Below, one piece after another: positions 16,890 to 27,918 of a DNA stretch of 64,000 nucleotides. The notes below the pieces were generated by a model that had not been told where the DNA came from, did not search any database, and saw nothing but the letters and a program-made list of their open reading frames with translations. Both the position numbers and the translations under genes were made by a program. The stretch is from Alkalimonas collagenimarina (lineage in GTDB: Bacteria; Pseudomonadota; Gammaproteobacteria; Enterobacterales; Alteromonadaceae). How positions within the stretch are numbered: position 1 is the first letter of the stretch; each line of letters begins with the position of its first letter. The DNA lies in contig NZ_JAUZVZ010000019.1 in assembly GCF_030717845.1 (NCBI RefSeq), positions 1-64,000 of the forward strand, read 5' to 3'.

Positions 16890-19800
16890 GTGAAGCATCG
16901 AATGCATTGCATATTGTGGCTTGTTTTGCTGCTGTGTTGCAGCCCTTTCGCTTTGGCTAAACCAGTGCTATCGCCACTGACTCCAGAGCAAGGTCTATCC
17001 CAAGGTACCATCACCAACATGATGTTGGATCAAGATGGTTTTCTCTGGCTGGCGACGGATGGCGGACTCAACCGCTACGACAGCACCCGCGTGATTAAGT
17101 TAAGTAACCAAGAGCAAACATTGCAAGATGCTGCTTTTGTTTCGACACTACAGCAAGCTGACGGTAGTATTTGGATCGCTACAAGTACTGCTGGCATCTA
17201 TCGCTTTAACGCTGAGCAGGGCTGGTTAGAGCATCAATTTTCGATGCCAACGGTCAGTGAACAAACTCAGTTCCAACACATCACTGATATGATTGCTTAT
17301 TCAGAGCACCAATTGCTTGTTTCTACCAATCTAGCTGTGTTTTTATTGCATACCAAGACCGGCGAAGTCAGCCAGTTATATCAGCTATCAGGTGAAAACA
17401 GCATCGAGCGTTTTATTCGCCGTATCTATCAGTATAATAAGCATATTTTTATTGGTACCCACAACCAATTGCTGTTATTGGATTTAGCAAGTAATCAAGT
17501 ACAAAGTATCCCATACCTACCGGCTGATGCCAATAATGCTCAGCGCCACATAAAATTCTTTTCAGTGAAAGACGAGCACTTATGGATAGGAGCTGTTGAA
17601 GGCTTGCACAGCCTACCATTGTCTTCAATCGCTACTTACCTTGAGACAGGCGAGCCGGTAAACGCGCAGCCTCGGTTTGCAGCGCGAAATATCTGGCATG
17701 TCGAATGGCTTGAAGATGAGGCTATTATTGCTACCGAGCTTGGCTTGTACCGCTTTCAGCCTGACTACAATCATTATCAGTATCTCTGGAGTTTCAGTGA
17801 TAGTGACTTAGGGCTTACCGACAATAACATTATTAGTATGGTGCCAGATCATTCTGGAGGCTTCTGGTTAGGCACTCGCTTTGACGGAGCTTACTATTGG
17901 CATCCTCGCAGTACTGCCTTCAGTCACTTAGGTCATGGTGAAGATGGTACCGAAGCCTTTAGTAGTTTGCGTGTGCATGTTGTGGCAGAAACTAAGCCTC
18001 ATCATCTCTGGGTGGGAACCAGCAACGGTCTAAATCGACTCGACCTGCGCCAAGGAGAAATAGAACCCTTCCTGGTGAACCCCGATCCAAAAGCCATATG
18101 GCATGAAACCACCATCTTTACGTTATTCCCAAAAACTGAACATCAAGTATATTTCAGCTCCCCTTATGGCTTATTTTTGTTTGACGCGAAACAAAATCGT
18201 TTATTGCCCTTACCATTGCAAGATGAGAGCCAACAAAGCCTATTAGAACAGGGTGCCAGATATTTCTGGCAAGATCATACAGGCACGTTCTGGTTCGCCT
18301 ATGATCAGCATTTTTACCACTATGAACCAGACACTGGCATTATTCAGTCAGTGACAGGCCTTGAGCCATTGCAACCTGAAGTCTTTGGCGGATTTTTAGG
18401 CTACTTGCCAGGCTCCAATCATCAAATATTATTAACCACAGAAGGCAAGATCTGGCTGTACAACTTGAGTTCAGAGCAACTGACTCTGAAATACGAAGCC
18501 AGCAATGCCCATCCAGGGTTATCGCGCTTTGCCGATAACATCTTATTAGATCAACAGCAACGATTATGGATTGGATTAAATGGGGTCGGTTTATTAGTTT
18601 TTAATCTGCCTGACTTCGAGTTATTACATCACTTCCACCAACACAATCAGCTGGAAAGCAACTTGGTGTTTAGTTTGCAACAAGACCGTTATGGCTTCAT
18701 TTGGTTTGCCAACCACCATGGCTTATTCCGCATGAATCCGGAAAGTTTTCATACCGAACGCTTTAGTAAACATGATGGTCTGCTCACGCATGAATACAAC
18801 GGCCGGGCCGGTTTGCAGTTGCAGGATGGCCATTTGATCTATGGAGGAATGCGAGGCATTACTCTTATTCAACCAGAGCAACTCCTGGACGAGCCTGACC
18901 GTCCTACGGCTGCCATCACAGAACTCAGTTTACTTGATGGCAGCTTTAGTACGCCCTATGGCTTATTAAATGAGCAACAATTCTCGTTACCACATGATGC
19001 TGAAGGGCTTAAGCTGCATTTTAGTAGCATGAATTTCCGTGATAAAAATAAGGTCCGCTTTCGGGTGTGGCTTGAAGGGAAGCAGCAGTTTAGTTTTCCT
19101 GAACAAACAGAAACACAAATTATTATTCCCAAACTACCCGCCGGTGATTATATTTTTCACGTGGTTTCGGTCTCACCTGTAACTGGCGAGGAAAGTGCGC
19201 CTGCCCGACTTCGCTTAAGTATCACGCCAGCATGGTGGGCATCGTTCTGGGCTTATGGTTTGTATACGTTCATGGTCTTAACCATTATTTTGCTCTGGTT
19301 ACGAAACCGGCAGCAACATGAGCGGGTGTTAGCCATGGCACACCGAAAAGTGAAAGCCAGCGAACAAAGGCTAAAGCTAGCCCTGTCGGCAGTAGATAGT
19401 GGCGCCTGGGAGTGGCTGGCCAGCAAAAATAGCGTGTTCGCCAACAGGGTTCATACCATGTTGGGCTATCGTGAGGCGTTGAACCCTCTGACACTAGAAC
19501 AACATGTGTCACTTATCCACCCTGAGGATAAGCCAGCCTTTTTAGACAGTTGGCAACGCTTTACCGAACAGCAAGACATCAACTTTGATCACACCTACCG
19601 CCTACAACACAAAGAAGGTCACTGGCTTTGGTTTCGTGATATTGGCAAGATTGCCGAAGTCGATAGCGACGAGCAGGTTGTCCGTGTGGTGGGTACCTTC
19701 AGCAATATTACCGAAACGCGTGCCAGTCAGGAAAAAGCGCGGTTATTTGGTGAAGCCTTCCAAAAAACACGTGACTGGGTCGTCATTCTGGATGCAAAAC

Positions 19801-21416
19801 AACGGGTGATCGCCGCAAACCAATCCTTTGCCGATGCCTTTGGCCCGGTTGAGCATTACATGACCAACCCACAGACGCATCATTTAGGGATCAGCCTGGA
19901 TCGTCGACGCTATTACACCAAATTGCTGAATGACTTCTCAGTCAACCAGCACTGGCAAGGCGAAGAGCTAATCGTGACACCTGATGGTCGTGAGCGACCT
20001 ACTCTGATTAATATCAGTGCAGTAGGCGATAACAAGAAAGTCGGATTTTTTGTACTGGTGTTTACCGATATCACCGACCAAAAACTAGCAGAAGATGAGC
20101 TGCGTTATTTAGCCAATTACGACGCATTAACTGGATTGCCTAATCGTGCCTTGCTGATGGATCGAATTCATCATGGCATCGAAAATGCGAAACGTGCCAA
20201 GCGAGCGTTGGCACTTTGCTTCATCGACTTGGATAAATTTAAACAAATTAATGACTCGCTTGGCCATGATATTGGCGACTTGTTATTAAAAGAGGTTGCC
20301 CGGCGTTTAAGCCTGACACTTCGTGAAAGCGATACCGTGGCACGGCTGGGTGGTGATGAATTTGTTGTGCTGTTAGAGGGCTACAAGAGTCACGAAAATA
20401 TCAATCACGTCTCACGCAAAATGCTGCAAATCATTGGTGAGCCGATGCAGCTGGGTCCGCATACTGTCGGCGTATCTCCCAGTATTGGTATCGCTGTGTA
20501 TCCGGATGATGCTTACACCGCCTTTGAACTACTGAAGCATGCGGATGTTGCTATGTATCATGCCAAAGAAAGTGGCCGTAATAACTTTCAGTTTTTCACG
20601 CAAGAAATGAACGACAAAGCGCATATGCAACTGGCCAAGGAAACGCGGCTACGTAAAGCATTCCAGCAACATGAGTTCGTCAATTATTACCAACCTATTG
20701 TCCATAGTGCAGATAAAACCATAGTGGGTGTAGAAGTCTTGCTGCGCTGGTACAGCAGTGATGGTGTGGTGTCACCGGCCGAGTTTATCCCACTGGCTGA
20801 AGATTTAAGCCTGATCATCCCGATGACACATGCATTACTGGAACGTGCATTAGCGGATCTTCAGCACTGGCGCTCTTTTGATCATCAGCTGTATATTTCC
20901 GTCAATTTATCGGCTCGCCATCTGGAGCATCAAAGCTTGGCAGAACAGACAGCATCATTACTGGCGAAGTATCAACTCCCCGCTGACTGCCTGCGTTTTG
21001 AAGTGACTGAAAGCGCCTTGATGCGCGACCACGAAAGCGCCATTGCAACCATGCATCAACTAAGCGAGCTTGGCATTAAATTGGCGCTGGATGATTTTGG
21101 TACCGGCTACTCCTCGCTAAAATATTTAAAAGAACTACCAATTAACGCCATTAAAATCGATCATAGTTTTGTTAAAGATATTGGCATTGATCAAAACGAT
21201 GAAACCATCATCGAAACCATGCTGAGCATGGCCAGGAGCTTGGGCATGTATTGTGTCGCTGAAGGCGTAGAAACCGAGCAGCAGCTGAAATTCTTCAGTC
21301 AACGTGAGTGTTATCTGATTCAGGGCTATTTCTTTGCTCAACCCATGCCAAGTGCTCAGTTACTGCATTTATTGCAAAGTAAACGCTTTATCACCCAATC
21401 AGCCAATCAGCTCTGA
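16890..21416 (+). CDS. periplasmic propeller sensor with PAS, GGDEF and EAL domains
   Basis: A 1508-residue membrane sensor that would make and/or break c-di-GMP. Residues 1-23 are a signal peptide. Residues of about 30-690 are Reg_prop beta-propeller repeats (DGFLWLATDGGLNRYD, GFIWFANHHGLFRMNP and others). A Y_Y_Y domain follows to about 775, then one membrane helix near 780-803. The cytoplasmic part has two PAS/PAC domains (about 825-1070), a GGDEF domain near 1075-1235 with intact RLGGDEF and the inhibitory RESD I-site five residues before it, and an EAL domain near 1255-1500. The EAL motif reads EVLLRW, keeping the catalytic Glu. DDFGTG, the metal-binding Glu and Asp residues and AEGVE are present. 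Both activities look possible. The propeller type is usual for carbohydrate sensing. Confidence 0.93.
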   Translation: MKHRMHCILWLVLLLCCSPFALAKPVLSPLTPEQGLSQGTITNMMLDQDGFLWLATDGGLNRYDSTRVIKLSNQEQTLQDAAFVSTLQQADGSIWIATSTAGIYRFNAEQGWLEHQFSMPTVSEQTQFQHITDMIAYSEHQLLVSTNLAVFLLHTKTGEVSQLYQLSGENSIERFIRRIYQYNKHIFIGTHNQLLLLDLASNQVQSIPYLPADANNAQRHIKFFSVKDEHLWIGAVEGLHSLPLSSIATYLETGEPVNAQPRFAARNIWHVEWLEDEAIIATELGLYRFQPDYNHYQYLWSFSDSDLGLTDNNIISMVPDHSGGFWLGTRFDGAYYWHPRSTAFSHLGHGEDGTEAFSSLRVHVVAETKPHHLWVGTSNGLNRLDLRQGEIEPFLVNPDPKAIWHETTIFTLFPKTEHQVYFSSPYGLFLFDAKQNRLLPLPLQDESQQSLLEQGARYFWQDHTGTFWFAYDQHFYHYEPDTGIIQSVTGLEPLQPEVFGGFLGYLPGSNHQILLTTEGKIWLYNLSSEQLTLKYEASNAHPGLSRFADNILLDQQQRLWIGLNGVGLLVFNLPDFELLHHFHQHNQLESNLVFSLQQDRYGFIWFANHHGLFRMNPESFHTERFSKHDGLLTHEYNGRAGLQLQDGHLIYGGMRGITLIQPEQLLDEPDRPTAAITELSLLDGSFSTPYGLLNEQQFSLPHDAEGLKLHFSSMNFRDKNKVRFRVWLEGKQQFSFPEQTETQIIIPKLPAGDYIFHVVSVSPVTGEESAPARLRLSITPAWWASFWAYGLYTFMVLTIILLWLRNRQQHERVLAMAHRKVKASEQRLKLALSAVDSGAWEWLASKNSVFANRVHTMLGYREALNPLTLEQHVSLIHPEDKPAFLDSWQRFTEQQDINFDHTYRLQHKEGHWLWFRDIGKIAEVDSDEQVVRVVGTFSNITETRASQEKARLFGEAFQKTRDWVVILDAKQRVIAANQSFADAFGPVEHYMTNPQTHHLGISLDRRRYYTKLLNDFSVNQHWQGEELIVTPDGRERPTLINISAVGDNKKVGFFVLVFTDITDQKLAEDELRYLANYDALTGLPNRALLMDRIHHGIENAKRAKRALALCFIDLDKFKQINDSLGHDIGDLLLKEVARRLSLTLRESDTVARLGGDEFVVLLEGYKSHENINHVSRKMLQIIGEPMQLGPHTVGVSPSIGIAVYPDDAYTAFELLKHADVAMYHAKESGRNNFQFFTQEMNDKAHMQLAKETRLRKAFQQHEFVNYYQPIVHSADKTIVGVEVLLRWYSSDGVVSPAEFIPLAEDLSLIIPMTHALLERALADLQHWRSFDHQLYISVNLSARHLEHQSLAEQTASLLAKYQLPADCLRFEVTESALMRDHESAIATMHQLSELGIKLALDDFGTGYSSLKYLKELPINAIKIDHSFVKDIGIDQNDETIIETMLSMARSLGMYCVAEGVETEQQLKFFSQRECYLIQGYFFAQPMPSAQLLHLLQSKRFITQSANQL

Positions 21417-21452
21417 TCCCAGTGGAACAGACCCGAATCCTTACCATGCTCG

Positions 21453-21482
21453 AGAGCCTTTTGTTACACTAGGCTCTTTTAT
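21453..21482 (+). terminator. possible intrinsic terminator after the GGDEF-EAL gene
   Basis: AGAGCC (21453-21458) pairs with GGCTCT (21472-21477) around a 13-base loop, followed by TTTTATT. The stem is short, so this is moderate evidence only. Confidence 0.5.
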
Positions 21483-21506
21483 TCATCACTCATCCTGAGC
21501 CGCATC

Positions 21507-22355
21507 ATGCAATCCAATTTACTGAAAGGTGCCTTATTACTTCTATTAGCAGAGGCTTGCTTTGCTGGTATTGGTGCTTTGGTGAAATACAGCACTGGCT
21601 TGGCCAGCGAGGCGCAAGTGGTGTTTTTTCGTAATGGCTTTGCCTTACTACTGATGCTGCCATTTTTGTATACTCATGGTATTGGTTTATTAAAAACCAA
21701 GCGCTGGTATCTGCATGCCTTTCGCGCTTTGACTGGCCTTACTTCCATGTACTGTTTCTTTTATGTGCTTGGCCAATTGCCCTTAGCGCAAGCGATGGCT
21801 GTGTTGTTATTATCACCATTTATTGTCCCTATTATTGCCCGGATATGGCTAAAAGAAAGCCCAAGCCAAATTACACTTATTGCGATAGCCTTGGGCTTTG
21901 TTGGTGTGTTGTTGGCTCTGCCTGCACCTGCAGCAGGGCTAACCTGGGTATTGCTGATTGCCATGGCTGCTGCCTGTCTGGTTGCTATCACCAAAACCAC
22001 TATCCGCGCCATGGCAAGCACCGAGCCCGCTGTTCGAACGGTCTTCTATTTTTCTTTATTAACAGCCGTGTTTTCTGTCTTACCACTACCGTTCTATTGG
22101 CAGCCGCTGGAGTGGCAGGCTTGGTTAGCTTTTATTGGTATGGGTGCATTGGCCGCTATTGGCCAACTAGCAATGACACAAGCTTATACTCTGGCTCCGG
22201 CCAGTGATATTGGCATGTGGACATACAGCAGCGTGGTCTTTGCCGGGCTATTTGGCTATTTCTTCTGGCAAGAACCAGTCACCATGAGCTGGTTGGCTGG
22301 CGTTGCGGTGATCTTTTATGCCGGCTATGTCACCACCAGACAACGCTTATGGTAA
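21507..22355 (+). CDS. EamA/DMT-family transporter
   Basis: A 282-residue inner-membrane protein with about ten predicted helices arranged as two EamA repeats. The first covers residues of about 5-140 and the second about 145-280. Typical features are the RNGFALLLMLPF stretch early on and the second-repeat FWQEPVT motif near the end. Members export or import small metabolites such as amino acids, purines or drugs, and the substrate cannot be read from the sequence. It is a single gene, with possible terminator before it and about 115 bases before miaB. Confidence 0.9.
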   Translation: MQSNLLKGALLLLLAEACFAGIGALVKYSTGLASEAQVVFFRNGFALLLMLPFLYTHGIGLLKTKRWYLHAFRALTGLTSMYCFFYVLGQLPLAQAMAVLLLSPFIVPIIARIWLKESPSQITLIAIALGFVGVLLALPAPAAGLTWVLLIAMAAACLVAITKTTIRAMASTEPAVRTVFYFSLLTAVFSVLPLPFYWQPLEWQAWLAFIGMGALAAIGQLAMTQAYTLAPASDIGMWTYSSVVFAGLFGYFFWQEPVTMSWLAGVAVIFYAGYVTTRQRLW

Positions 22356-22469
22356 ACCGCGCCATGCTTCCGGTAAGAAGGATCACACGACAACACTGGC
22401 GCTTCGCCCCCAGCTACGGTAAAATATGCGACCTTTTCGTACCGTAATCGACACAGGCACCAACAACGC

Positions 22470-23894
22470 ATGAGCAAAAAGCTACACATCAAAACCTGGG
22501 GTTGTCAGATGAATGAATACGATTCATCCAAGATGGCTGATCTGCTGGATTCTACGCATGGCTATACCCTGACCGATGAGGCAGCTGAAGCCGACGTGAT
22601 CTTGCTTAATACCTGCTCTATCCGGGAAAAAGCTCAGGAAAAAGTGTTTCATCAGCTAGGTCGGTGGCGACCATTGAAAGAAAAAAATCCAAAGCTGGTG
22701 ATTGGTGTCGGTGGCTGCGTTGCTTCGCAAGAAGGTGCCGCCATCCGTGAGCGTGCGCCCTATGTCGATATTGTGTTTGGTCCACAAACCCTGCATCGTT
22801 TGCCTGAAATGATCAACTCTGTACATGGCGATCGCTCTCCTGTGGTCGATATTTCATTTCCGGAAATTGAAAAGTTTGATCGCTTGCCAGAACCAAAAGC
22901 AGAAGGCCCAACGGCTTTTGTGTCGATCATGGAAGGCTGCTCTAAATACTGCAGCTTTTGTGTGGTGCCTTACACCCGGGGTGAAGAAGTCAGCCGCCCA
23001 ATGGATGATATCCTGTTCGAAATAGCCCAACTGGCAGCTCAGGGTGTACGTGAAGTCAATCTGCTGGGTCAGAATGTCAATGCTTACCGCGGCGCGACCC
23101 ATGACGGCGCTATTTGCTCCTTTGCGGAGCTGCTGGCTATGGTTGCCGCCATCGATGGTATTGATCGTATTCGATACACCACATCGCATCCAGTCGAGTT
23201 TACCGACGATATTATCGAAGCCTATCGGGATATTCCTGAGTTGGTCGATCATTTGCATTTACCAGTACAGTCTGGCTCAGATCGTATTTTAACGCTGATG
23301 AAACGTGGCCATACTGCTTTAGAGTTTAAAGCCCAGATCCGTAAGTTGAAACGGATCCGACCCAACCTGAGTATGTCATCCGATTTTATTATTGGCTTCC
23401 CAGGCGAAACTGCTGACGATTTCCAGGCCACCATGGATCTGATCCAGGCCATTGATTTTGATATGAGCTTCAGCTTTATTTATAGTGCGCGTCCCGGCAC
23501 GCCGGCTGCTGACTTGCCTGACGATATCAGCGAGGATGAGAAAAAGCAGCGGCTGTATATTTTGCAAGATCGCATCAATCAGCAAGCCCTGCGCATTGCT
23601 CGTGGCATGCTCAATACGGAACAACGTATTTTGGTGGAAGGCCCATCGAAGAAAAACCTGATGGAGCTGTGTGGCAGAACGGAAAATAACCGGGTGGTCA
23701 ATTTCGAAGGTGATCCTAAACTGATTGGCCAATTCGTTGATGTTGCTATCACCGATGTCTATGCCAACTCGCTGAAAGGTCAGCTGATCCGAACCGAACA
23801 AGACATGGGGCTTCGCCGTGCTATTTCACCTCAGCAAATTCTGGCCAAACAACCAAAAACCGACGAACTGGGCGTGACTCAGTTTGCGCCTTAA
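22470..23894 (+). CDS. miaB: tRNA-2-methylthio-N6-dimethylallyladenosine synthase
   Basis: A 474-residue radical-SAM methylthiotransferase that adds a methylthio group to i6A37 of tRNAs reading U-starting codons. The N-terminal domain has the three cluster cysteines ([18 protein letters not shown] and GGCVAS). The radical-SAM CxxxCxxC motif is [18 protein letters not shown] near residues 157-164. A C-terminal TRAM domain follows from about residue 380. Length and motifs match E. coli MiaB throughout. It heads the cluster miaB-phoH-ybeY-corC-lnt, the same order as in E. coli. Confidence 0.98.
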   Translation: MSKKLHIKTWGCQMNEYDSSKMADLLDSTHGYTLTDEAAEADVILLNTCSIREKAQEKVFHQLGRWRPLKEKNPKLVIGVGGCVASQEGAAIRERAPYVDIVFGPQTLHRLPEMINSVHGDRSPVVDISFPEIEKFDRLPEPKAEGPTAFVSIMEGCSKYCSFCVVPYTRGEEVSRPMDDILFEIAQLAAQGVREVNLLGQNVNAYRGATHDGAICSFAELLAMVAAIDGIDRIRYTTSHPVEFTDDIIEAYRDIPELVDHLHLPVQSGSDRILTLMKRGHTALEFKAQIRKLKRIRPNLSMSSDFIIGFPGETADDFQATMDLIQAIDFDMSFSFIYSARPGTPAADLPDDISEDEKKQRLYILQDRINQQALRIARGMLNTEQRILVEGPSKKNLMELCGRTENNRVVNFEGDPKLIGQFVDVAITDVYANSLKGQLIRTEQDMGLRRAISPQQILAKQPKTDELGVTQFAP

Positions 23895-23947
23895 CAAATG
23901 AACCGTGGGCTGCCAACTGCAGCCTTCAGTCAAAAGAGAGCCTGCTG

Positions 23948-25012
23948 TTGAGTACAGACATTATTACCAAAGAGTTCAGTATCACACCGATGGAGCGTAA
24001 GCGCTTGTTGTCGCTATGCGGTCCTTTCGATGAGCACTTACGATTACTGGAAAAACGGTTGCAGCTCGATGTAGCACATCGCGATGAGCAGTTTAAGCTA
24101 AAAGGCAGCATAAGCGCTGTCAAAGCTGGTCATTTTGTGCTCGAGCAGCTTTACCGTGCGACCGATGAGCAAGGCAAAGTGCAAGAGCTCACCACAGAGC
24201 AAGTCCACTTAATGATCCAGCAAGCTCAAAATGTCACCAATGAGAACGCATCGGCCAACAACTTTAGCCTGAAAACCAAAAAAGGCTTACTAACACCACG
24301 CAACCCTCATCAGCAGCAGTATGTACAAAATGTACTGAAACATGACGTGATTTTTGGTATTGGCCCGGCAGGTACTGGTAAAACCTATCTGGCAGTAGCC
24401 TGTGCGGTGGATGCACTGGAAAAGAATTTAGTTCGTCGCATTGTACTGACCCGGCCGGCTGTTGAAGCAGGCGAAAAGCTGGGCTTTTTGCCGGGCGATC
24501 TGTCGCAAAAGGTCGATCCTTATCTGCGCCCTCTGTACGATGCCTTGTTTGAAATGCTTGGTTACGACAAAGTAGAAAAATATCTGGAGCGCGGCATTAT
24601 TGAAATTGCTCCTTTGGCTTACATGCGTGGCCGCACCCTGAATGATGCCTTTATTATTTTGGACGAAAGCCAGAACACCACGGTCGAACAAATGAAAATG
24701 TTTCTGACCCGCATCGGCTTTAACTCCAAAGCTGTGATCACTGGAGATATCACGCAGGTCGACTTACCACGCGGCCAGTATTCAGGCTTAAAACATGCCA
24801 TAGATGTTTTGTCTGATGTCGATGCGATTAGCTTAAACTATTTCGATGCCAAAGATGTGGTGCGCCATCCTATTGTGCAAAAAATCGTCATGGCCTATGA
24901 AGCTTACGAAGCAGCTCAAAACAGCGACTCTCAAAAAGCCGACAAAACCACCTCAGTCGCAAAACCAGCTCGTACACGTCGTAGCAAAAGCGAATCAGGC
25001 AGCACCTCGTGA
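23948..25012 (+). CDS. ybeZ: PhoH-like ATPase (YbeZ)
   Basis: A 354-residue P-loop ATPase of the PhoH family that works with the endoribonuclease YbeY in rRNA maturation and RNA handling. Walker A is GPAGTGKT near residue 139-146 and Walker B is FIILDESQN near 235-243. A Lys/Arg-rich tail ends the protein. The start codon is TTG, preceded by a GAGAG site. No in-frame ATG is closer that keeps the conserved N-terminus. The stop overlaps the start of ybeY by 4 bases (GTGA), so the partners are translated together. Confidence 0.95.
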   Translation: MSTDIITKEFSITPMERKRLLSLCGPFDEHLRLLEKRLQLDVAHRDEQFKLKGSISAVKAGHFVLEQLYRATDEQGKVQELTTEQVHLMIQQAQNVTNENASANNFSLKTKKGLLTPRNPHQQQYVQNVLKHDVIFGIGPAGTGKTYLAVACAVDALEKNLVRRIVLTRPAVEAGEKLGFLPGDLSQKVDPYLRPLYDALFEMLGYDKVEKYLERGIIEIAPLAYMRGRTLNDAFIILDESQNTTVEQMKMFLTRIGFNSKAVITGDITQVDLPRGQYSGLKHAIDVLSDVDAISLNYFDAKDVVRHPIVQKIVMAYEAYEAAQNSDSQKADKTTSVAKPARTRRSKSESGSTS

Positions 25013-25470
25013 TCGTAGATCTCGACCTGCAAATCGCGACGGAGTCCATACCGTTGCCTAGTCAGTCCGATTTTGAACAATGGGCTGCTTTAGCATTGTC
25101 AGGCTACCGATCTGAGGCCGAGCTGACAATTCGACTGGTCGATGCCGCAGAAAGCCAACAACTGAATCATCAGTATCGTGGCAAAGACAAAGCAACCAAT
25201 GTACTGAGCTTTCCATTTCAGAATCCACCGGGCCTGACACTGCCATTGATTGGTGATTTAGTGATCTGCGCTGCCGTTGTTGAACAAGAAGCAGTAGAGC
25301 AAAGCAAAACCCCTCAGGCCCACTGGGCCCATATGGTCATTCATGGATGCTTGCATTTATTGGGTTTTGACCATATAAAGGACGACGATGCCGAAGAAAT
25401 GGAACAGCTGGAAATAACACTGCTGGCCAAACTAGGTTTCAATAACCCTTACCTGACGGATGCAGAGTAA
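25009..25470 (+). CDS. ybeY: endoribonuclease YbeY
   Basis: A 153-residue single-strand-specific metallo-endoribonuclease needed for 16S rRNA 3'-end maturation and ribosome quality control. The zinc motif [11 protein letters not shown] provides H112, H116 and H122, within two residues of the E. coli positions. It starts with GTG inside the stop of the PhoH gene. Its gene lies between phoH and corC as in E. coli. Confidence 0.97.
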   Translation: MIVDLDLQIATESIPLPSQSDFEQWAALALSGYRSEAELTIRLVDAAESQQLNHQYRGKDKATNVLSFPFQNPPGLTLPLIGDLVICAAVVEQEAVEQSKTPQAHWAHMVIHGCLHLLGFDHIKDDDAEEMEQLEITLLAKLGFNNPYLTDAE

Positions 25471-25505
25471 GAACCTTATGATTAGTTGGAGCATACATTT
25501 CACCA

Positions 25506-26378
25506 ATGAGTGAAGATAACCCCCACTCGAGCCGCGGCTCTGCCTCAAAGACTTGGTTGGAACGAATAGCCAGCCTGTTTAACGCAGAGCCACAAGATAT
25601 CAGTGAACTTGAGCACATCATTAGTGAAGCCGCTAACCGGCAGCTGATAGATGAAGATACCAAAGGCATGCTTCATGGCGTCTTGGATGTATCGAACATG
25701 CGCGCCCGTGATATCATGATCCCTCGCTCTCAAATGGCTACTCTCGATATCGAGCAGTCCATCAGTGAGATCTTACCGACCTTACTCGACAACAATCACA
25801 GCCGCTACCCGGTGGTCAATGAAGACAAAGACCATATTGAAGGGATCCTGCTGGTTAAAGATTTACTGCAATTTGCTTTTGATGCGGAGGCACCCGCCTT
25901 TCATATTCGTGATTTATTACGGCCGGCTGTCATCATCCCAGAGAGCAAGCGAGTCGATGCATTGCTAAAAGAGTTTCGCCAAAAGCGCTATCACATGGCT
26001 ATCGTGGTGGATGAGTATGGTGGTGTCTCTGGTCTGGTGACTATAGAAGATATTCTGGAACAAATTGTCGGCGAAATTGAAGATGAGCATGACGATGCAG
26101 AAGATGCTGATATCAAAAAAATGGCCACCAATGTCTACCAGGTGAGTGCTTTAACGCCGTTGGATGACTTTAATGAACGCTTCAATACCACCTTTAATGA
26201 AGAAGAGGCAGATACCATCGGTGGCATTGTGCTGCATGCTTTCGGCCATATGCCCGAACGAGGTGAGAGTATCGAGCTTGATGGGCTGATGTTTAAAGTA
26301 AGTAAAGCCAACAGCCGCCGTCTGTTGCAGTTACAAGTGATCAGTGGCAAACCACCTACTGCTACAGAACAGGATTGA
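25506..26378 (+). CDS. corC: CBS-domain CorC/YbeX family protein
   Basis: A 290-residue cytoplasmic protein with two CBS domains (about residues 65-185, including RSQMATLDIEQSI and GVSGLVTIEDILEQIVGEI) and a C-terminal CorC/HlyC domain (about 205-285). The family is linked to magnesium and cobalt efflux; E. coli YbeX/CorC is also tied to ribosome assembly under stress. There is no membrane segment, so it is a regulatory subunit type rather than a full transporter. It sits 13 bases before lnt. Confidence 0.94.
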   Translation: MSEDNPHSSRGSASKTWLERIASLFNAEPQDISELEHIISEAANRQLIDEDTKGMLHGVLDVSNMRARDIMIPRSQMATLDIEQSISEILPTLLDNNHSRYPVVNEDKDHIEGILLVKDLLQFAFDAEAPAFHIRDLLRPAVIIPESKRVDALLKEFRQKRYHMAIVVDEYGGVSGLVTIEDILEQIVGEIEDEHDDAEDADIKKMATNVYQVSALTPLDDFNERFNTTFNEEEADTIGGIVLHAFGHMPERGESIELDGLMFKVSKANSRRLLQLQVISGKPPTATEQD

Positions 26379-26391
26379 ATCAGACTCCAAC

Positions 26392-27918
26392 ATGAAAAAA
26401 GTGTGGCTGACATCTCCTTGGTTATTGAGTCTGTTCATGATACTGGCAGGGGCAATAACCACCTTTGCGTATGCTCCTTTTCATCTGAGCTTGGTGCCTG
26501 TTTTCACACTGGCTGCACTTTGCCTACTGGTACTTCGTACCGAGCGCTGGCAACAGGCCTTCTGGCTGGGGTTCTGCTGGGGGTTAGGTTGGTTTGGTGC
26601 CGGCATTAACTGGGTGCATATCCCCATCGAGCAGTTTGGTGGCGTGCCGTTAGTATTTAGTCTGGCGCTGATGTTGTTACTCAGTGGCTATCTGGCTTTG
26701 TTCCCTGCCCTTGCTGCCTGCGCCATCTTTACCTTCAAAACAAACCGAGCTCTCCCTTTACTGTTCGCCGCCTCGTGGTTGCTGCTAGAAACCATACGCG
26801 CCTGGTTACTGACTGGCTTTCCATGGTTATCGCTTGGCTACAGCCAGACTGACAGTATATTACGGCATTGGGCACCGCTGATTGGTGAAACCGGCATTAG
26901 CGTACTCATCGTCTGTACTGCTGCTGCGCTAGCTCTGCTGTTACTGCGCCGACAGTGGCATGCGCTGGGCTTCATTCTCCCTTTGTGGTTGATTGCACCA
27001 TTATTACAACCCTTGCACGGCTGGAAAGTTACCGGTGAAACCGTAGATGTCGCTCTGGTGCAAGGCAATATTAAACAGGAACTGCGCTGGGATCCGGCGC
27101 AGGAAAGCGCCACCATTCGTCATTATATGGAACTGACTGAACCACATCTTGGCACCTCTTTAATCATCTGGCCTGAAGCCGCCATCCCACGCGTTGAAAT
27201 TTTGGCCGAGCCTTTTTTGCATGAATTAGATGCTTTGCTGGCAGAATATAATAGTAGCCTGATCACCGGCATCATTGATTACAACTTTTATACCGATGCA
27301 GCCTGGAACAGCTTAATTACATTAGGTAAGCAGCATCAAACCGATAGCATGGGCCACTATCAACCTGCCCATGCTAATCGCTTTGAAAAACACCACTTAC
27401 TGCCCATTGGAGAATTTGTCCCATTCGAGGATTTACTGCGACCACTTGCACCTATTTTTGATTTACCAATGAGTTCTTTCAGTCGTGGTGATTATGTTCA
27501 AAATAACTTGCTCGCGAACGATTACCGCCTGCTGCCGGCGATTTGTTTTGAAATTGCCTTTCCACGCCAGATAGCGGCTAATTTAACCGCTGATACGCAA
27601 CTATTACTAACCGTAAGCAATGATGCCTGGTTTGGCGACAGCATTGGCCCACATCAGCATCTGCAAATCGCGCGTATGCGCGCTTTAGAGTTTGGTCGCC
27701 CTCTGCTGCGGGCAACCAACAATGGCATTACCGCCACTATCGACGCGAATGGTCAGATCCAACAGCAAATACCACAATTCACTGCAGCCGTGTTGACCGA
27801 TCAAATGCAACTCACCAGCGGCCACACCCCTTACAGCCGCTATGGCGATTGGCCACTGTGGTTATTATCGCTGGTTAGTTTGCTCTGGGGCAGCTGGCAG
27901 CGTTTTCACCGGGCTTAG
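26392..27918 (+). CDS. lnt: apolipoprotein N-acyltransferase
   Basis: A 508-residue inner-membrane enzyme that adds the third acyl chain to the N-terminal cysteine of lipoproteins, the last step before Lol sorting. About six N-terminal helices precede a nitrilase-type domain with the catalytic triad E262 (WPEAAIP), K333 (EKHHLLPIGE) and C385 (PAICFEIAF), each within two residues of the E. coli enzyme. The ATG at 26392 fits the E. coli N-terminus; an in-frame extension upstream runs into corC and is unlikely. Its stop TAG overlaps the stop of the convergent DUF389 gene by 4 bases. Confidence 0.97.
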   Translation: MKKVWLTSPWLLSLFMILAGAITTFAYAPFHLSLVPVFTLAALCLLVLRTERWQQAFWLGFCWGLGWFGAGINWVHIPIEQFGGVPLVFSLALMLLLSGYLALFPALAACAIFTFKTNRALPLLFAASWLLLETIRAWLLTGFPWLSLGYSQTDSILRHWAPLIGETGISVLIVCTAAALALLLLRRQWHALGFILPLWLIAPLLQPLHGWKVTGETVDVALVQGNIKQELRWDPAQESATIRHYMELTEPHLGTSLIIWPEAAIPRVEILAEPFLHELDALLAEYNSSLITGIIDYNFYTDAAWNSLITLGKQHQTDSMGHYQPAHANRFEKHHLLPIGEFVPFEDLLRPLAPIFDLPMSSFSRGDYVQNNLLANDYRLLPAICFEIAFPRQIAANLTADTQLLLTVSNDAWFGDSIGPHQHLQIARMRALEFGRPLLRATNNGITATIDANGQIQQQIPQFTAAVLTDQMQLTSGHTPYSRYGDWPLWLLSLVSLLWGSWQRFHRA

